Source of the DNA: a virus
Virus record (IMG/VR): IMGVR_UViG_3300028595_000022
Coordinates: 1 to 44,714 of that record
Strand: one strand, 5' to 3'
DNA: 44,714 bases
The notes beneath the pieces were generated by a model, which was not told the origin of the DNA, ran no database searches, and saw only the letters and a program-made list of their open reading frames with translations. Position numbers and translations under genes: made by a program. This document shows, piece after piece, positions 1 through 11,900 of the stretch; positions within the stretch are counted from its first letter, which is position 1; every line of letters starts with the position of its first letter.

Positions 1-229
1 TATTATTTATCCAAGTAGTAATTTCATCAACAGTTTGTTTAATCGTAGGTCATAACTGTTCTCATAATTGTATCATAAATCAATCTATTGCTGATTGCAT
101 CTTAATTATACTACCTCACAAATTATCCTCCATAGTTGTAGCCATTTTTGAAGCTGCTCAGTTTGCTCATTCTAATTCTTTTGTGTATTCTCATATTTTT
201 TCACTTCAAGCAGCTAACATTATATTCAT
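1..229. repeat. Terminal redundancy, left copy
   Basis: Bases 1-229 match 44486-44714 with one difference (C at 119, T at 44604). In the tape measure frame this is a synonymous Leu change (TTG/TTA). The copy marks circular closure or a short terminal repeat, giving a unit of 44,485 bp. Confidence 0.95.
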
Positions 230-1123
230 CTCCTGCATTGCCTCTGCTCAAAATATTGTTACTAATATATTTTGTTTTTGTTTATCAGTCATTCATTCCA
301 TTCAAACCTCTAACTGTCTTATTAATTCTTTCATACCTACAAATTTTCAAGTAACATCAAACGCTTGTAATCATACAGCTTTCATAGCTTCTTCCATATC
401 TCAAGTAGGATTTTTTGCTAATCTTGTCATAGATGTACTCAAAGCCCTAGTAGCTAAACTACCTTGTAATCAAGCATTTCACATTATTCATATAACCGCT
501 GAAGCCTCTTCAAGTGAAATTCACATCGCAGCTGCACTTGGTGCTAAATATTTAAATGCTTCTCATAATTGTCTTATATCTGTATTTGCTGTCGCTGCTG
601 TTAAAGCCAATACATCTGCAACCCTACTTGATTCTTCTGCTTGTAATCTAAATCAAGTCAAAACATTACTCATAATATCTGCTGATTCTCATAACTCCAA
701 AGCTCAAGCAGCTGCTAAACTTAAACTTGAAGGCAATGCTTCCATAATCTGAACTGTATTAAATCAAGCCATTCATAAAAATTTCATAGCGTCAGTTGCT
801 TCCTTTGCTGTAAATTTAGTTGTACTTCCCATTTCCATTGCTAAATCTTTTAACCTAGCCATTTCATCTCATGTTGCTCTTGTTATAGCTTCAACATGTG
901 ATAATCATCTTTCAAATTCTATAAACCTATCAACTGACTTTTTCATCACATATCAAATAGATGTTCAAATTCAAACTAAAGCTGTTCACCATTTTTGTAA
1001 ACTTTTAGTCTGCTTCTCTGATTTTTTTGTAACCTTATCCATTTCTTTTCAAACATTTTGAAAAACCCTACTTGCTTTATCTACAGCTGTTAATTCAAAA
1101 GTTACTTTATTTCCAGTTGCCAT
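1..1123 (-). CDS. Tail tape measure protein, N-terminal part
   Basis: Sets tail length and is packed inside the siphoviral tail tube. Start is ATG at 1123 (MATGNKVTFELTAVDKA). About residues 90-290 are typical of the TP901-type tape measure core: GEAFKYLAPSAAAMGISLEE, then IGIMGNAGLQGSLATRAL and GMTDKQKQNILVTIFGAEAM. Nearly all conserved glycines are UGA. The frame is open at base 1 and continues at 44485, where the C-terminal part runs to 43719. The joined gene is 1,890 nt, about 629 aa. Upstream are frameshifted tail chaperones, the classical siphovirus order. Confidence 0.93.
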
Positions 1124-1645
1124 TATTGTTTTGTGATTTTTTAAAATTAATTTCTTTTTCTTTATTCTTATAATTTATGATTGAAGTTAATATATGAACA
1201 TCCCTAAAACTTAATTCTTCCATATCTCTTTTTGTCCAATTGAATTCTTTTGCAAAAGTATAGAACTGTATATAATAATAAACCTCGCTAATATACTCTT
1301 TTGGTTTAACTCATCATAATCCTTTTATTACCTCCTTTAGGATGTTCACAGTTTTTTTTTATCCTGTTCTACATCAAAAGATATTTTTTCTGCAATTTCT
1401 TTGACATATTTTACAGGCAAATTTTCTACATTTTCTTTTGTTATTTCTTCCTCAAAACTCCAATCCTCAATTATATTGAAACATAATTTTCACATTTCTG
1501 TAATATCTCATTTTATAAGATTCTCCCTATTCACTCAGTTAAAAAATTTTATAGTAATATCTTTTTTTATTTTTATTCGTCGCTCTTTTCACTCTTTATT
1601 GGTTCAAGTGATTTTAAAAATTTCAGTAAGTTCGCTAATTTTCAT
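1107..1645 (-). CDS. Tail assembly chaperone long form (G-T type, -1 frameshift)
   Basis: Predicted fusion made when ribosomes slip -1 on the run of nine A (plus-strand T at 1352-1360; minus codons GAT AAA AAA AAA CTG). The product runs on as KKTVNILKEVIKGLGG and ends at TAA 1107-1109, overlapping the tape measure start. The second part has no start codon of its own for its first about 40 codons, so it needs the shift. This copies the lambda G/GT arrangement directly upstream of the tape measure gene. Sequence identity to known chaperones was not judged; the call rests on position, size and slip site. Confidence 0.72.
1337..1645 (-). CDS. Tail assembly chaperone short form (G type)
   Basis: Zero-frame product of 102 aa, beginning MKISELTEIFKITG and ending KKKLGTS at TAA 1337-1339; the final Gly is UGA. 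It is acidic with a short basic stretch. It lies between the tail tube and tape measure genes, as lambda gpG does. It should coat the tape measure protein before tube polymerisation (established for the lambda family; inferred here). Confidence 0.75.
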
Positions 1646-1679
1646 TTGTAAATAAATAAGTAAATAAATAAATAATAAA

Positions 1680-2918
1680 TTATGCTGTATAAACTGTCCC
1701 AGCACTTGCATTCCTTACTTTTATTCTGATAGCTCTTGTATCTGTTGCGTCATAGTAGCAGGTTCATTCAAGAGTTACTGCATAAAGTTCGTCTGTTCAT
1801 GTAGGCATTTCATAAGTTGTCCATCTTAAATCTGATAACTCAATTAATACTCTATATTTATATTCGTTTGTATCTGTTGCACTTATAATTGTATTATTTT
1901 GTATGGTGATTTCACATGCTCTTCTTGTTTGTCTTAAATATTGGTCTAACTCTTCTCTATTCTCAAAATATTTAGTAAATTTTAATGTTGCTCTTGCTCA
2001 TTTTTCTCATATAACACTAGGTCATTGTTTTGTACTTCAATATCTTTCTTCAAGATTATTCTCCATAGTAAACTCCCAATCCTCAATATTTTCTTCTGAT
2101 GCACTTGAAGCTGCTGTTAAGTTAGCACCAAATTTAAAATCACATTGATGAAATGTAAAAAACTGAGGAGCTACATAACTTGGTGTCAAAGGTGCTAATG
2201 CTACTTTTCAATTATTTGCTACTGTATAACTGTTTCATAAAGTTCAAATTTGTATAGTTTTATTTGCTGTTGAAATACTTGCGATTGCGTCTGCTTCACT
2301 TTGAGGTGTTTCATCATATATATTAACAGTATCAGAAGTTGTTAATCAATCAACATCCTCCAAACTTATATCAACTGATGCTCAAGCAGCTGCATCACTT
2401 ATCATATCCCGTTTACTTTTTAATCAATATGCTTTAAAATTACTAGCCATATTTATTTTTCAATCACTTGCACTTAAAGTAAAACTATCAACCATAACTC
2501 AAAACGCTCTATTAATTATATAGTTTTGTAAATTGTTTGTTGAATCACTTATATTTCATTTTCATTGTTCCCAAGTATAACTTGGTAATGTATTTGCTAC
2601 TGTTAATGTATGCTCATAAACTGAAGTATCTGTTCCAGAACTTACATCAGCACTTGAGATGGTTCATAAAGCAGGATACATTATATAAGGAGCATTTAAA
2701 GCCTCTAAATCAAAATTGAAAGCTCAAGCCACTGCTTGTTTTCATGCTATTGGGTACAAAGGACCCCACCTGTTATTTTGTATAGGATTGTTTTCTATAT
2801 TTTCTTGATTAAACATAAAATCTCAATCAATGTATCTAACGAAATGAGAAGGTGTCACTCATGTTCATTTTGTTCATTCAATTTTTGTTGCTAAGTATCA
2901 TAGTCTTGTTGATGCCAT
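1680..2918 (-). CDS. Major tail tube protein
   Basis: 412 aa, starting MASTRLGYLATKIEGTKGTG. The N-terminal YLATKIEGTKGTGVTPSHFV and the C-terminal WTTYEMPTGTDELYAVTLEG segments resemble the Phage_tube_2 group of tail tube proteins, which stack as hexameric rings. Position agrees: head-tail completion genes lie upstream and tail chaperones downstream. The start follows a run of A without a Shine-Dalgarno sequence, as for most genes here. Confidence 0.8.
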
Positions 2919-2945
2919 TTTTTTTTAATAATTAAATAAAATAGA

Positions 2946-3140
2946 TTATTTTTTCTTTTTATATGATTTTTTCACATATTCTTTACTAATATCTTCTTTT
3001 TTCTCCTTTATTTCTTCAAAGTTAGGATTTCTTAATAAATATAATCCCTTAATCTCACTCACAGTTATTTCCATTCCAGGCTCATACTCTCACATTCCTG
3101 TTATGGAAAATTTTTCATTTCAAATTACTTTTAATTTCAT
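2946..3140 (-). CDS. Small hypothetical head-tail protein
   Basis: 64 aa, starting MKLKVIGNEKFSITGMGEYE, with a Lys-rich C-terminus (KKSYKKKK). An ATG 5 bases upstream opens a frame that closes after four codons, so 3140 is preferred. It sits between the tail terminator-like gene and the tube gene. It resembles the short 'binding site plus Lys/Glu tail' proteins of many tail operons, but I assign no function. Confidence 0.7.
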
Positions 3141-3162
3141 ATCATTTTTTTAAATAATAAAA

Positions 3163-3669
3163 TTATTCTCTATTTCCTATGACTGTCGCCTCAACAGTTG
3201 TGACAACTTCATAACTTGGAAACCCACGAGAATCATTAAATAAATAACTAATATTGGTTATTTTTGCTTGTTGACATGCATTATATCATCAGGTATAAGG
3301 AAGGGTCATGTTTCTTTGTATAACTCAACTTATAGTATAGTTTATTGTCTCATAACTATTATCAGTCTTTTCTGTTTTCTCTATAACATCCTGGACTGCA
3401 TAAACCTTATTATACAAAGTAGGTGTAGTCTTATAAAAATCTTTTTGATTATATACTAATCTTATTTCTACAGTATGAATCTTCTCATCGTACTCAGAAC
3501 CTCTTAATATATAATCAGTAGAAATTGGTTGTATTGTTAAAGCTGGAAGACTTTGTTCAGGGATTTGAACAGGGTCTCAGTAATAAACATTTATACCAGA
3601 AAGTGGTTGACTTGACTGTCCAGAAGCACTAGTCATCAACTCATATATTGCTTGAATAACTTTATCCAT
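3163..3669 (-). CDS. Putative minor tail / tail terminator protein
   Basis: 168 aa, starting MDKVIQAIYELMTSAS. Contains PALTIQPISTDYILRGSEYD and a C-terminal FPSYEVVTTVEATVIGNRE. Helix at the start followed by a predicted beta-rich body, size and gene order (between a gp10-like protein and the tail tube) suit a tail terminator/completion protein. The family was not identified with certainty. Confidence 0.6.
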
Positions 3670-3699
3670 AAATAAATAAGTAAGTAAGTAAAGGAGTTA

Positions 3700-4182
3700 T
3701 TATAATTGTTTTCAGAATACTCAAGTATTTTTATAAACTGCTTTTTGGAATTCTTTTTGTATCTTTTGTATTGTTTTATTATCAATATCAATTATCATCC
3801 TCTTAGGTAGTTTCTTTCATCATATCTGATGATACGCTGCGTAAGGTGCATTAAAAGTTAAAGTTCATTTTTTATTTGTTGATTTTATTGTCCTATTATC
3901 TTGTAAATTTCATGTCCGTCTCATTATTTGAGGTCTGTTTGGTTTCTTCGCATAATGTCAACGCTTGTCTGCTCTTGCTTTTAAAGTGCTTATACTTAAT
4001 GGTTTCCAATTAGGTCACTTCTCTATTTTTTTTCATTTTTCTTTAAATATTTCATCTGTTCTTTTTGTTACAATTTCCATAACATTATACAAAGTTTTTC
4101 TCATATTCTTTATATTTGTTGTAACTATTCTCAAGTTTCTTGATACTTGTTTTTGTCATGTAACTGTAATTTTTATTTCCAT
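3700..4182 (-). CDS. Virion morphogenesis / head-tail completion protein (HK97 gp10-like)
   Basis: 160 aa. The order WKPLS...RTGNLQ...NAPYAAYHQIGGKKLPKR is the signature of the phage virion morphogenesis / HK97 gp10 families, where it lies near the C-terminus. Both glycines of QIGG and that of RTGNLQ are UGA. These proteins complete the joint between head connector and tail. Confidence 0.8.
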
Positions 4183-4183
4183 T

Positions 4184-4639
4184 TTAATATGAGTCAGTAA
4201 CAGTAAAATATCTATCGTCTTCACTTGCATTTCATATTGGATAACTTATTGGTTGCTCATCATCACTCAACGGCAATTCAGCATTATCAGTTCATATTAA
4301 TTTTATGTTTCAATCCCTTATATCATCTAACAATTTAAATGCCTCATCAATTTTTTTATAACCATTCTTATCTCAATCCAATTCTTCTGCTCAAAAGGAT
4401 CTAATTAAATAATATCAACTAGTTAATAAATTTTCTATTCTTATTAATAAGTTTTGTCATTCACTTCAACTCCAATAACTACTTGCTTCAAGTAAAGCAA
4501 TATCATATTTATTTGCAACATATCAAATTACAACTCAATGAGCTTCTGTTAAATAAGTAGTTAATTCTGCGTCAGTTATGTCAGTATTATTTGTAAATCA
4601 ACTTTCTCATCTTACTGTTGTTATAGTTGCGTATGCCAT
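4184..4639 (-). CDS. Head-tail adaptor (gp6-like)
   Basis: 151 aa, starting MAYATITTVRGESGFTNNTD. The N-terminal pattern (short beta start, then DITDAELTTYLTEAHGVV, an acidic helix, then YDIALLEASSYWSG) matches the layout of gp6/DUF1320-type adaptors that bind under the portal. The gene ends two bases from the next start, indicating translational coupling. Confidence 0.68.
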
Positions 4640-4662
4640 TTTTATTTAATTAATTAATTAAA

Positions 4663-5043
4663 TTATTTCTTAAATCAATTTATTCAGTTTTCTAAAAAGT
4701 TTCTAAATGTTTTCAATATTACTCATAATATTTTACTTATAGCGTCCATTTCTTTAATTTTTTGTTTAGTTATTATAGATGTTATATTTCATATTATACT
4801 GTATCATTCACTCACAATAAACATGCTGAAAGTAAAGGTTACTAATAAAGTTAAATCAATTCAAGCTCATTTTCATACCAAAGCGACAGTTATAGGCACT
4901 AGTATTAATATAAGTTTGCTTAACACTCAAACCGCTCCTATCTTACTTGTTACATCCTTTCATAATCTTACACTTTTTATTATTCATGTAATAATATCTA
5001 TAAAGATTAATACAGTTAAGATTGTTATTGTTTCTTGATTCAA
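4663..5043 (-). CDS. Phage holin (toxin secretion/phage lysis holin family)
   Basis: 126 aa. Hydrophobic segments ILTVLIFIDIITGIIKS, GVLSKLILILVPITVAL and LLVTFTFSMFIVSEGYSII, followed by a basic tail, match the TIGR01593/Phage_holin_4 type with its conserved LIFIDIITG near the start. No ATG precedes the first membrane segment in this frame; TTG at 5043 (NQETITILT) is the best start. Unusually it lies among head-tail genes, far from the endolysin at 34270-34827. Confidence 0.82.
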
Positions 5044-5089
5044 TCATAAATAAGTGCATAATCCTCAGAAACATAAATAAAAATAAAAT

Positions 5090-5299
5090 TTAGTCTTTTC
5101 TATCATTATTATCATCTAACGTATATAAAAGTTTTTCTTGTATCATTATATTTATATTTTCTAATTCTTTATTAATCATTCTTGCCGTTTCATTACAATT
5201 AATACTTAATAATTTATATAACAAATCACTTAAATTATTTTCTATATGTAATAATTCGTTTAAACTTAAGTGTTCACAATATCTTTTTTCATATATCAT
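5090..5299 (-). CDS. Hypothetical 69-aa protein
   Basis: Starts MIYEKRYCEHLSLNELLHIE; helical, charged and without any UGA codon. No recognised family. It lies between a beta-helix protein and the holin; 46 bases separate it from the holin start. Confidence 0.7.
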   Translation of the reverse strand: MIYEKRYCEHLSLNELLHIENNLSDLLYKLLSINCNETARMINKELENINIMIQEKLLYTLDDNNDRKD

Positions 5300-5358
5300 A
5301 TTATTATTTAAAATATAAATCTTATTTATTTAATCAAGTTTTTATTATTATTCAAGTA

Positions 5359-6510
5359 TTAAAGTTCTTGTATATCTAACCGTACATCAATTGTTCTTCA
5401 AGATGAAGGACTCCAAGCACTTGCTGAAATTCTTGATCATACATTAAATATAAAATCAGTTGTATCTCAAGATCAAGATGCTTTATTCTTTTTAGATGAA
5501 AATATAGTTTTGGCGAAAAACGTTGATCCACTATCTGCTGAAAACCTTATTAATGTATTCTCTTCATTACTAGGTTGTAGTGTATATGATACAACTTTAA
5601 ACGGTTTTGTTGCAGTTACTGCTGCTCTTAATTCTATATCACTTCCCCAATCTAAATCACCACATGCAACTTCTACTCATGTTAAATCTTCAGGATATAT
5701 CATAATTGGAAATTCACCTTGTATATTTTGCCGATGATGATCTCCTACTTCATCATCTATATTTAATGTATTTTCGTGAAAAAACACATCATTAAAATGT
5801 TGACTATTTCAAGCATCTATATTTAATCATATTGTACATCCTCAAATATCAATATTGTTAAAGAAATTATTATCTGAATCAATATCAACTATTTGTATTC
5901 AATTTATACAAAAATGAGTATCTATTATTTTAAAATCACTAAACATAACTTTATTCAAATATAATCAAGTTGTATATGAAACGTTTCAAATTATTCTTAT
6001 ATCTTCAATTAATCATCAAATTAAAGCTCATCAAGATCAATCAAGTTCAATTCATTTTACCGCACCTGTGCAAGCAGATGAATTAAATCAACAGTTTCTA
6101 ACTCTGAAAGCAGACTGTGTAAATATAACTCAATTACAAGTTCAAGTTTGTGGAAAAGCTAAATCTCTTATACTTGCTTGTCAAGTAAACTTTATAATTG
6201 AAGTTGCTGAGGCATGAGAATTTGTAATTATTGATCGTCTTCTGTGTATTCATTGCAATTCTAAGTTTGCACTCCAAGTTGGATCACCAGTAACATCTAT
6301 ATTATAAGTACCAGCTCATATTAAAATAAGCGTATTATCCTCAGCATCAGTTGATGCTGCATCTAATGCAGAATTAATAGTATTATATGCTTTTTCCCAA
6401 GAAGAACCATCTGAATCATCTCAATTTTTATTTACATACAAAGTTGCAGTAACTGGTCTTCAATTTGTAGGCATTCACAATAAAGCGTCTTTAAATTTTA
6501 TAAAAGTCAT
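5359..6510 (-). CDS. Right-handed beta-helix virion protein
   Basis: 383 aa. Residues about 24-60 (LYVNKNGDDSDGSSWEKAYN, then NTLILIGAGTYNIDV) are the usual opening of pectin-lyase-fold phage proteins. Repeated short Ile/Val/Asn/Gly rungs follow (SIIKFTGQASIRDLAF, GLYLNKVMFSDFKI). A C-terminal beta domain ends VDVRL-like at IDVRLDIQEL. Such proteins bind or cut surface polysaccharide; no catalytic residues were identified. It sits in the adhesin island between capsid and connectors. Confidence 0.78.
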
Positions 6511-6520
6511 TCTTTATCTA

Positions 6521-9500
6521 TTAATATATAAATCGGTTTGTTCAATCACAATATAAACTAACACTATCATAATCTCAACTTATTACTGCTGTTGCTGATC
6601 AGTCAATTGTTTCTGCTCATTCAGTATCTATTGTAATATTATTAAGAGATGCATTTCATCAAGCATCTTTTACTATTACTATTCTTCAAGATGTTGTTTG
6701 TGCTGTTGGTAATGTTAGACTTGTTACTGCTGCAGTTGCTGTATATGTTACATTCAATATAAAATCTGTTGTTAATAAATCATAAATCGCAGTATTTACA
6801 GTTGTTATATTTCAAAATACTGCTCAAGGAAAACTTATATTTTGATTTAAAAAAGTCTGTGTAACTTCTGATTCACATTCATTATTTATCTTACCTCATC
6901 ATAAAGGCGGATTTAATACAGTTCATCATGCTCAATCCTCTGTTAAATCTAATAAAGCTGGTGTTCTAATTACTGCAGGAGTTCAATTTACTGTACCGTT
7001 ATTTCATTTTCAACTTGTATCTAACCAATCTGACGCTGTATTTCAATATCATTCATAATAACATATTAATCAATTTGTATTAGTAACTTTATTTCATGCT
7101 AATAATGTAGTCAAATTATTAGCTGTATAAGTACATACTTGTATATCTTTTATACTTCATTTCAACTGATAACTAGCATCATTTCAATATATACCAATTC
7201 TGTTTCATGTATCTACTGCATCAAGATTTCATGTAGCTGTTGCATCAACATCTGCTTGTAATACTCAATCAATATATAATAATAATCAATCAGTATTATT
7301 TTTAACTGCTACTACATGGGTCCATTTATTTAATGTTAATCATGAATCTGATTCAATATTATATCATGTTGATCAAATTGTTGCTTGTAGCCTAACTTTT
7401 CATCATGTTGAATTGAAAGATGCAATATATAAATAAAAATCATCTTGAGTTGTTAAAAAACAAGAATCAACATTTTCTTCTAAATTTACATAGAAAGATA
7501 CTAATACATTATTATTAACAAACATATCAGAAGGTAATGATATATAATCATTACTTCAATCAAAATACATAGTTTTACTATGTCATTTAGTAAGATTATA
7601 ATGTAAATTATCTTGTCAATTTACCCAAAAACTTGATAATGTCGCATTTGTAATTGTTCAATTATTTCAATTTCAAGAAATATCATAAACTATTGTTCAA
7701 TTTCATTCTGACATTGGACAGTAACATTTTATTTTAGTTGTATCTATTATATCACTTCAATCTTTTACTGAAGCTAAATCTGCTGCAGTTAATGTTCATT
7801 TAGTTACTCTAAATCAATACATATCTCACTCATAAGGACTTGTACTTCAATCTGCCCTAGTTCAAACATAAACTGATCAAGTTACTGTTGGTGCTGTTGT
7901 TTGTGTGTCTGAATCAATAGATGAACCATCAACATATATTTGTGCTGTTCAAGACACTCTTATATAAGAAATATGGTATGCAGTTCAAACACTCATACCA
8001 TGAGCTGCTGAAAGAGTGTTTTCTCAATTCATTATGACTCTTAAATTAGATACATCTTGATCAATTTGAAATAATCAACTTGCAATAGTAAATCATACTA
8101 AAGTTTGACTACTAGATGTTACATCAGCTGGTATCATCCAAAAATCTATACTAAAATCTCATGTACCAAAATCCCAGTCACTAGAATCAGCAAATACAAT
8201 ATTATCATCAGATCAATCAAAACTTATATAATTACTATTTAATGCTGTTGATGTAAATGGAATTACATCATCTGTGTATTTTTTACTAGAAAATGATTCA
8301 TCTTGATAAATCATATTTGTTATATCTGTATATCAAGCCTCTCAATCTATTTTTAAAATATTATTTTTTAATGTTGATACTACTGTACTTTCACTTTCAT
8401 TATTTATTTTTCATCATCATAAAGATGGATTTAATAATATTCATCATGCTGAATCTTCTTGTGTTCAGTCAATTAATCAAGGTATTCTTAATAATCAAGG
8501 TGTTCAATTTACTGTTCAATTATATCAATTTCAAGATAAATCTACCCAATCTTCATTAGTATTTCAATATCATGTTATATCTACTACTGCTAATTTTAAA
8601 ATATCTTGTCTATTATGTAGATCTAAAACATCTGAACCAGTTAATTGTGAATCAAAAAATTTAACCTCTAAAATACTTCAATTAAAAGGATATAAAAATG
8701 CTCATGATGTTCTTGCTCATATTCTTCATATTTCAAAAGATCAATATGAACCAGTTACATCTTCAAGATATACTCAATTAACATAATATTTTACATTTGT
8801 ACTTGTTGTTCTAATTGCTGCAATAGTTATTTCGTTTCAATCTCTAGTTATAGTATTAGTTGTTGAAGCATTTCAACTATCTCCTCTATATTCTAACTGA
8901 TTAGAAGCATTAAATCTTAATCATGTATAATTAAGTGCTGTTGTGTTTCATATTAAAGATTCATCTGTTCAAGTTTCATGTGGTATTATTCTTAAAAATA
9001 CACTATGATCATTTGCATTTAATGTTTTTTGTGAAGATAAATCTACAAAATCATCAACTCAATCAAAAAGCATAGCTTTTGTATGTCATTTATTTAGATT
9101 ATAATGTATATTGTCTTGAGTTGTTCCCCAAAATGTAGATAATGTAGCGTCTGTTATTGTTCAATTATAACCATTTCAAGAAACATCATAAGATATTATT
9201 CATCATCATTCAGATAATGGATATCATATTGTTATACTATCATCAATAAATCATCAATTATTTATATTATATACTTCTGATTGAGTTAAAACTTTTGAAT
9301 ATATAAAGAAATTATAAATATTTCATGCAATATTTAATCAATCAGAACCTGCTGTATTTAATGCTCACACATATAAATTATAAGCACTAGCACAACTTCA
9401 TGTCACATGACCAGATCATACTAATGTTTTTGTAACTGTTTGTTCAACTCAATTATAAAATATTTTACAACTATCATCTCATAATAATCAATCATAAGTT

Positions 9501-10051
9501 ATTACTATATTATAATCAGTAGCAGTACTTAATGCTCAAGTTACAACATAATCTGTTCTTAATGTAGCATTTTGAAAAAATCTTAAAGATAATATTCATG
9601 TTCAAGATATTTCTGTCCATACTCATTGGTATCAACTTGCTCAAGCTCTTCCTCAAAAAAATGATTTACTTAATGCTGAGAATTTTGTATTAAATGATAT
9701 TGTAAAAGCATCATCCCAATCAATTCATAATTGAGCTACTGTTTTATTAGTATCAATATAATCATTACTTCAATCAAAAGTACCACAATTTCATCAAGTT
9801 GCTGTAACTGTAAATGGTACTGAATTATCTATATATTCTTTATTTGTAAATGATTTATCTGCATAAACCATATCAGTTGTATTATTATACTTTGACTCTC
9901 ATTCTACTGTTATTTCACTTAAATTTTCTCAAGGTTCTATTTTATCATCTGTGTTTACTTTAAACATATTAACAAACCCAGTTCAAGCATTATTTCCTCA
10001 AATTAAATCCTGGTCGTTTGCTAAAGAAATTCTATTTTGTATATCACTCAT
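6521..10051 (-). CDS. Giant LamG/ConA-like lectin-domain adhesin
   Basis: 1,176 aa, the longest gene. It carries three or four concanavalin-like (LamG) domains, each opening like FDGSNDYI, FDGVDDFVDL, FDGSDDNIVF or FDGSNDYISL and closing with TLT/DLHN-type segments. Two long internal repeats share DVSGNGYNGTITDATLSTFW versus DISGNGNNGTITNATLSSFW, and NPSLGGGKINNESES versus NPPLGGGKINNECES. The last about 75 residues (TSGRIVIVKDAGGNA...EGAETIDGSATAVI) resemble phage fibre C-terminal domains. Probable carbohydrate-binding fibre or capsid decoration. Gly is overwhelmingly UGA. Confidence 0.85.
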
Positions 10052-10076
10052 TTATTAATTGAATTAAAATGTAAAA

Positions 10077-11576
10077 TTAAATATAATTTGCACTTACCAT
10101 TAATCAAGTAGTAGGATCTCAAGCTCAAGTACTTGTAGTAGTACAAGCATAAGTAATAGCTGTTGAGAAATCCATTCACGCTCAATTAAAATCTATTACA
10201 GCATTACTTGCTGGTGGAATTGGTATAACAAATACTGGGTTTGTTACTCATACTGTTACACTTCAAGCTGCTGTATCAAATAATTGAACATAACTATTAC
10301 TAGCATTTTGATTTTCAATTATAATTTGTCTTAATTGTCAAGATCCTGCTTTTAATACCTGTGCTGTATTATTTCAATCACTATCAAAAAAAGGAGTTGT
10401 TGCAGTTAATTGTCAAACTGATACCTCTAATTCATTACTTGTATTTACACTAGCCGTTTCAGTTCAATCTGTTATACTTATATATCAAGCTCTTCATACT
10501 GCGTCCATAGTAGGCATATCATTAGTACCGTCTGTTATATTAACATTTAATGCTTTCTTTGTACCGTCTGTTTCAATTACTGCTCAAGTTGTTCAATCAT
10601 GTATTTCAGAAGGAACTGTTTTAACTGTTCAAGTTCATAAAGTCAAATCACTAGTTCAATCTGTTAATTTTGTAAATGGTGCATTTGTATTTAAACTTCA
10701 AGTTGGTGCCACTGTTCAATCTGCTCATATATTTTGAGTTGATAATACATGATCTGTTGTTGTTCTAGCTGTATCTGCATCACTTATCAAAGCTCTGTCA
10801 TCAGTTGCTCAATTTTTTAATTCTACTGCTCATATTTCTATATCACCGCTCATCGCAACTTTTAATTTTCAATTTACATCTGTTTGTAATACTGTTGCAT
10901 CTCAATCAGTGTAAGTTGTTGGACTAGCTCTATATTCTCATCATACTGCTAGCATCTTAGGTGTTGCAGGCATTGCTGAATCATCTGTTGGTACATTTAC
11001 TCCTCATACTTGTTCAATATTATTTGATGAACTACTTGCTCAAGAAAAATTTGCTTTGTATAAATAAATAGTATCGATTAATATTCAAGTTAATGTGTTT
11101 GCACTAGCATTGAAAGTTACTACTACCGCTACATATTTAATTTGATACCAATTACATCAAGTACCTGTTTGACTTGTTTCTGAATCACAGTCAAAAGATA
11201 AATCATTCCACCCAGAAGTCAATGATGTTTCTGTATAAGTATTATAATTACTTGAATCTGTTCATATTAATAAACTAACACTAGCAACATTTGTTATACT
11301 TGAAAGATAACACATTAATTTGATTTTATGTATTCAGAAAATATTTCAATGTTTTCAATCTGCTCATCATATACTTTTATAAACTGTTCATGTTGTTCAT
11401 GTTGTTCAACTCTTTGCAAAACTTAATGAATTTTGTCAAGTTTTATGAGTAGTACTAATCGCGATACTTGTTGTATCAGTTCAAGCTGTCCAACCTGTAA
11501 TAGATTCACAATTGTCTAAATCCAATTGGTTTGAAATCTCCATTACTTTTGTAAAATTTCTATTATTTCCTGCCAT
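10077..11576 (-). CDS. Structural protein with carbohydrate-binding-like N-terminus
   Basis: 499 aa. Residues about 15-175 look like a jelly-roll sugar-binding module (LDLDNCESITGW, then SISLS-type strands and WYQIKYVAVVVTFN). The middle has GEYRASPTTYTDGDATVLQT and KLKVAMSG, typical of phage structural proteins. The C-terminus (GSGQLRQIIIENQNAS, VFVIPIPPAS) matches a common virion beta domain. Role inferred as surface binding; it directly precedes the LamG adhesin. Confidence 0.72.
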
Positions 11577-11633
11577 TGATTGATTGATTAAAAATATAAA
11601 ATAATTTTAAACTTTAGAAAAATAATGAACTCA

Positions 11634-11876
11634 TTATCCTTCTATCTTTTTACAGAATTTTTTAAGAATATCAAAACCTGCGTTTTCTATTTGTAATTTT
11701 TGTCATTCTTCATAGTTGATTCAATTGTGTTTAACATTTTGCATGAACACATATTCAACCTTAATAATCTTTATTTTATTAACTATTTTAACTTCTTTCT
11801 TAGGTTGTTTTTTAACTGTTTTTATTTTCTTTTCTACTTTTTTTCATGTATTTTCTTTTTTAACAGTTTTTATCAT
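11634..11876 (-). CDS. Small Lys-rich structural-region protein
   Basis: 80 aa with a Lys-rich N-terminal half (MIKTVKKENTGKKVEKKIKT) and the C-terminal motif HNGINYEEGQKLQIENAGFD. That motif resembles short virion-operon proteins of the DUF7210 kind. Function unknown. Confidence 0.68.
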
Positions 11877-11900
11877 ATTAATTCATTAAAATGTAAAAGT

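Noticed and set aside
183-752. Plus-strand open frame of about 190 codons
   Set aside because: Antisense shadow of the tape measure gene, whose minus-strand product is clearly homologous to known proteins.
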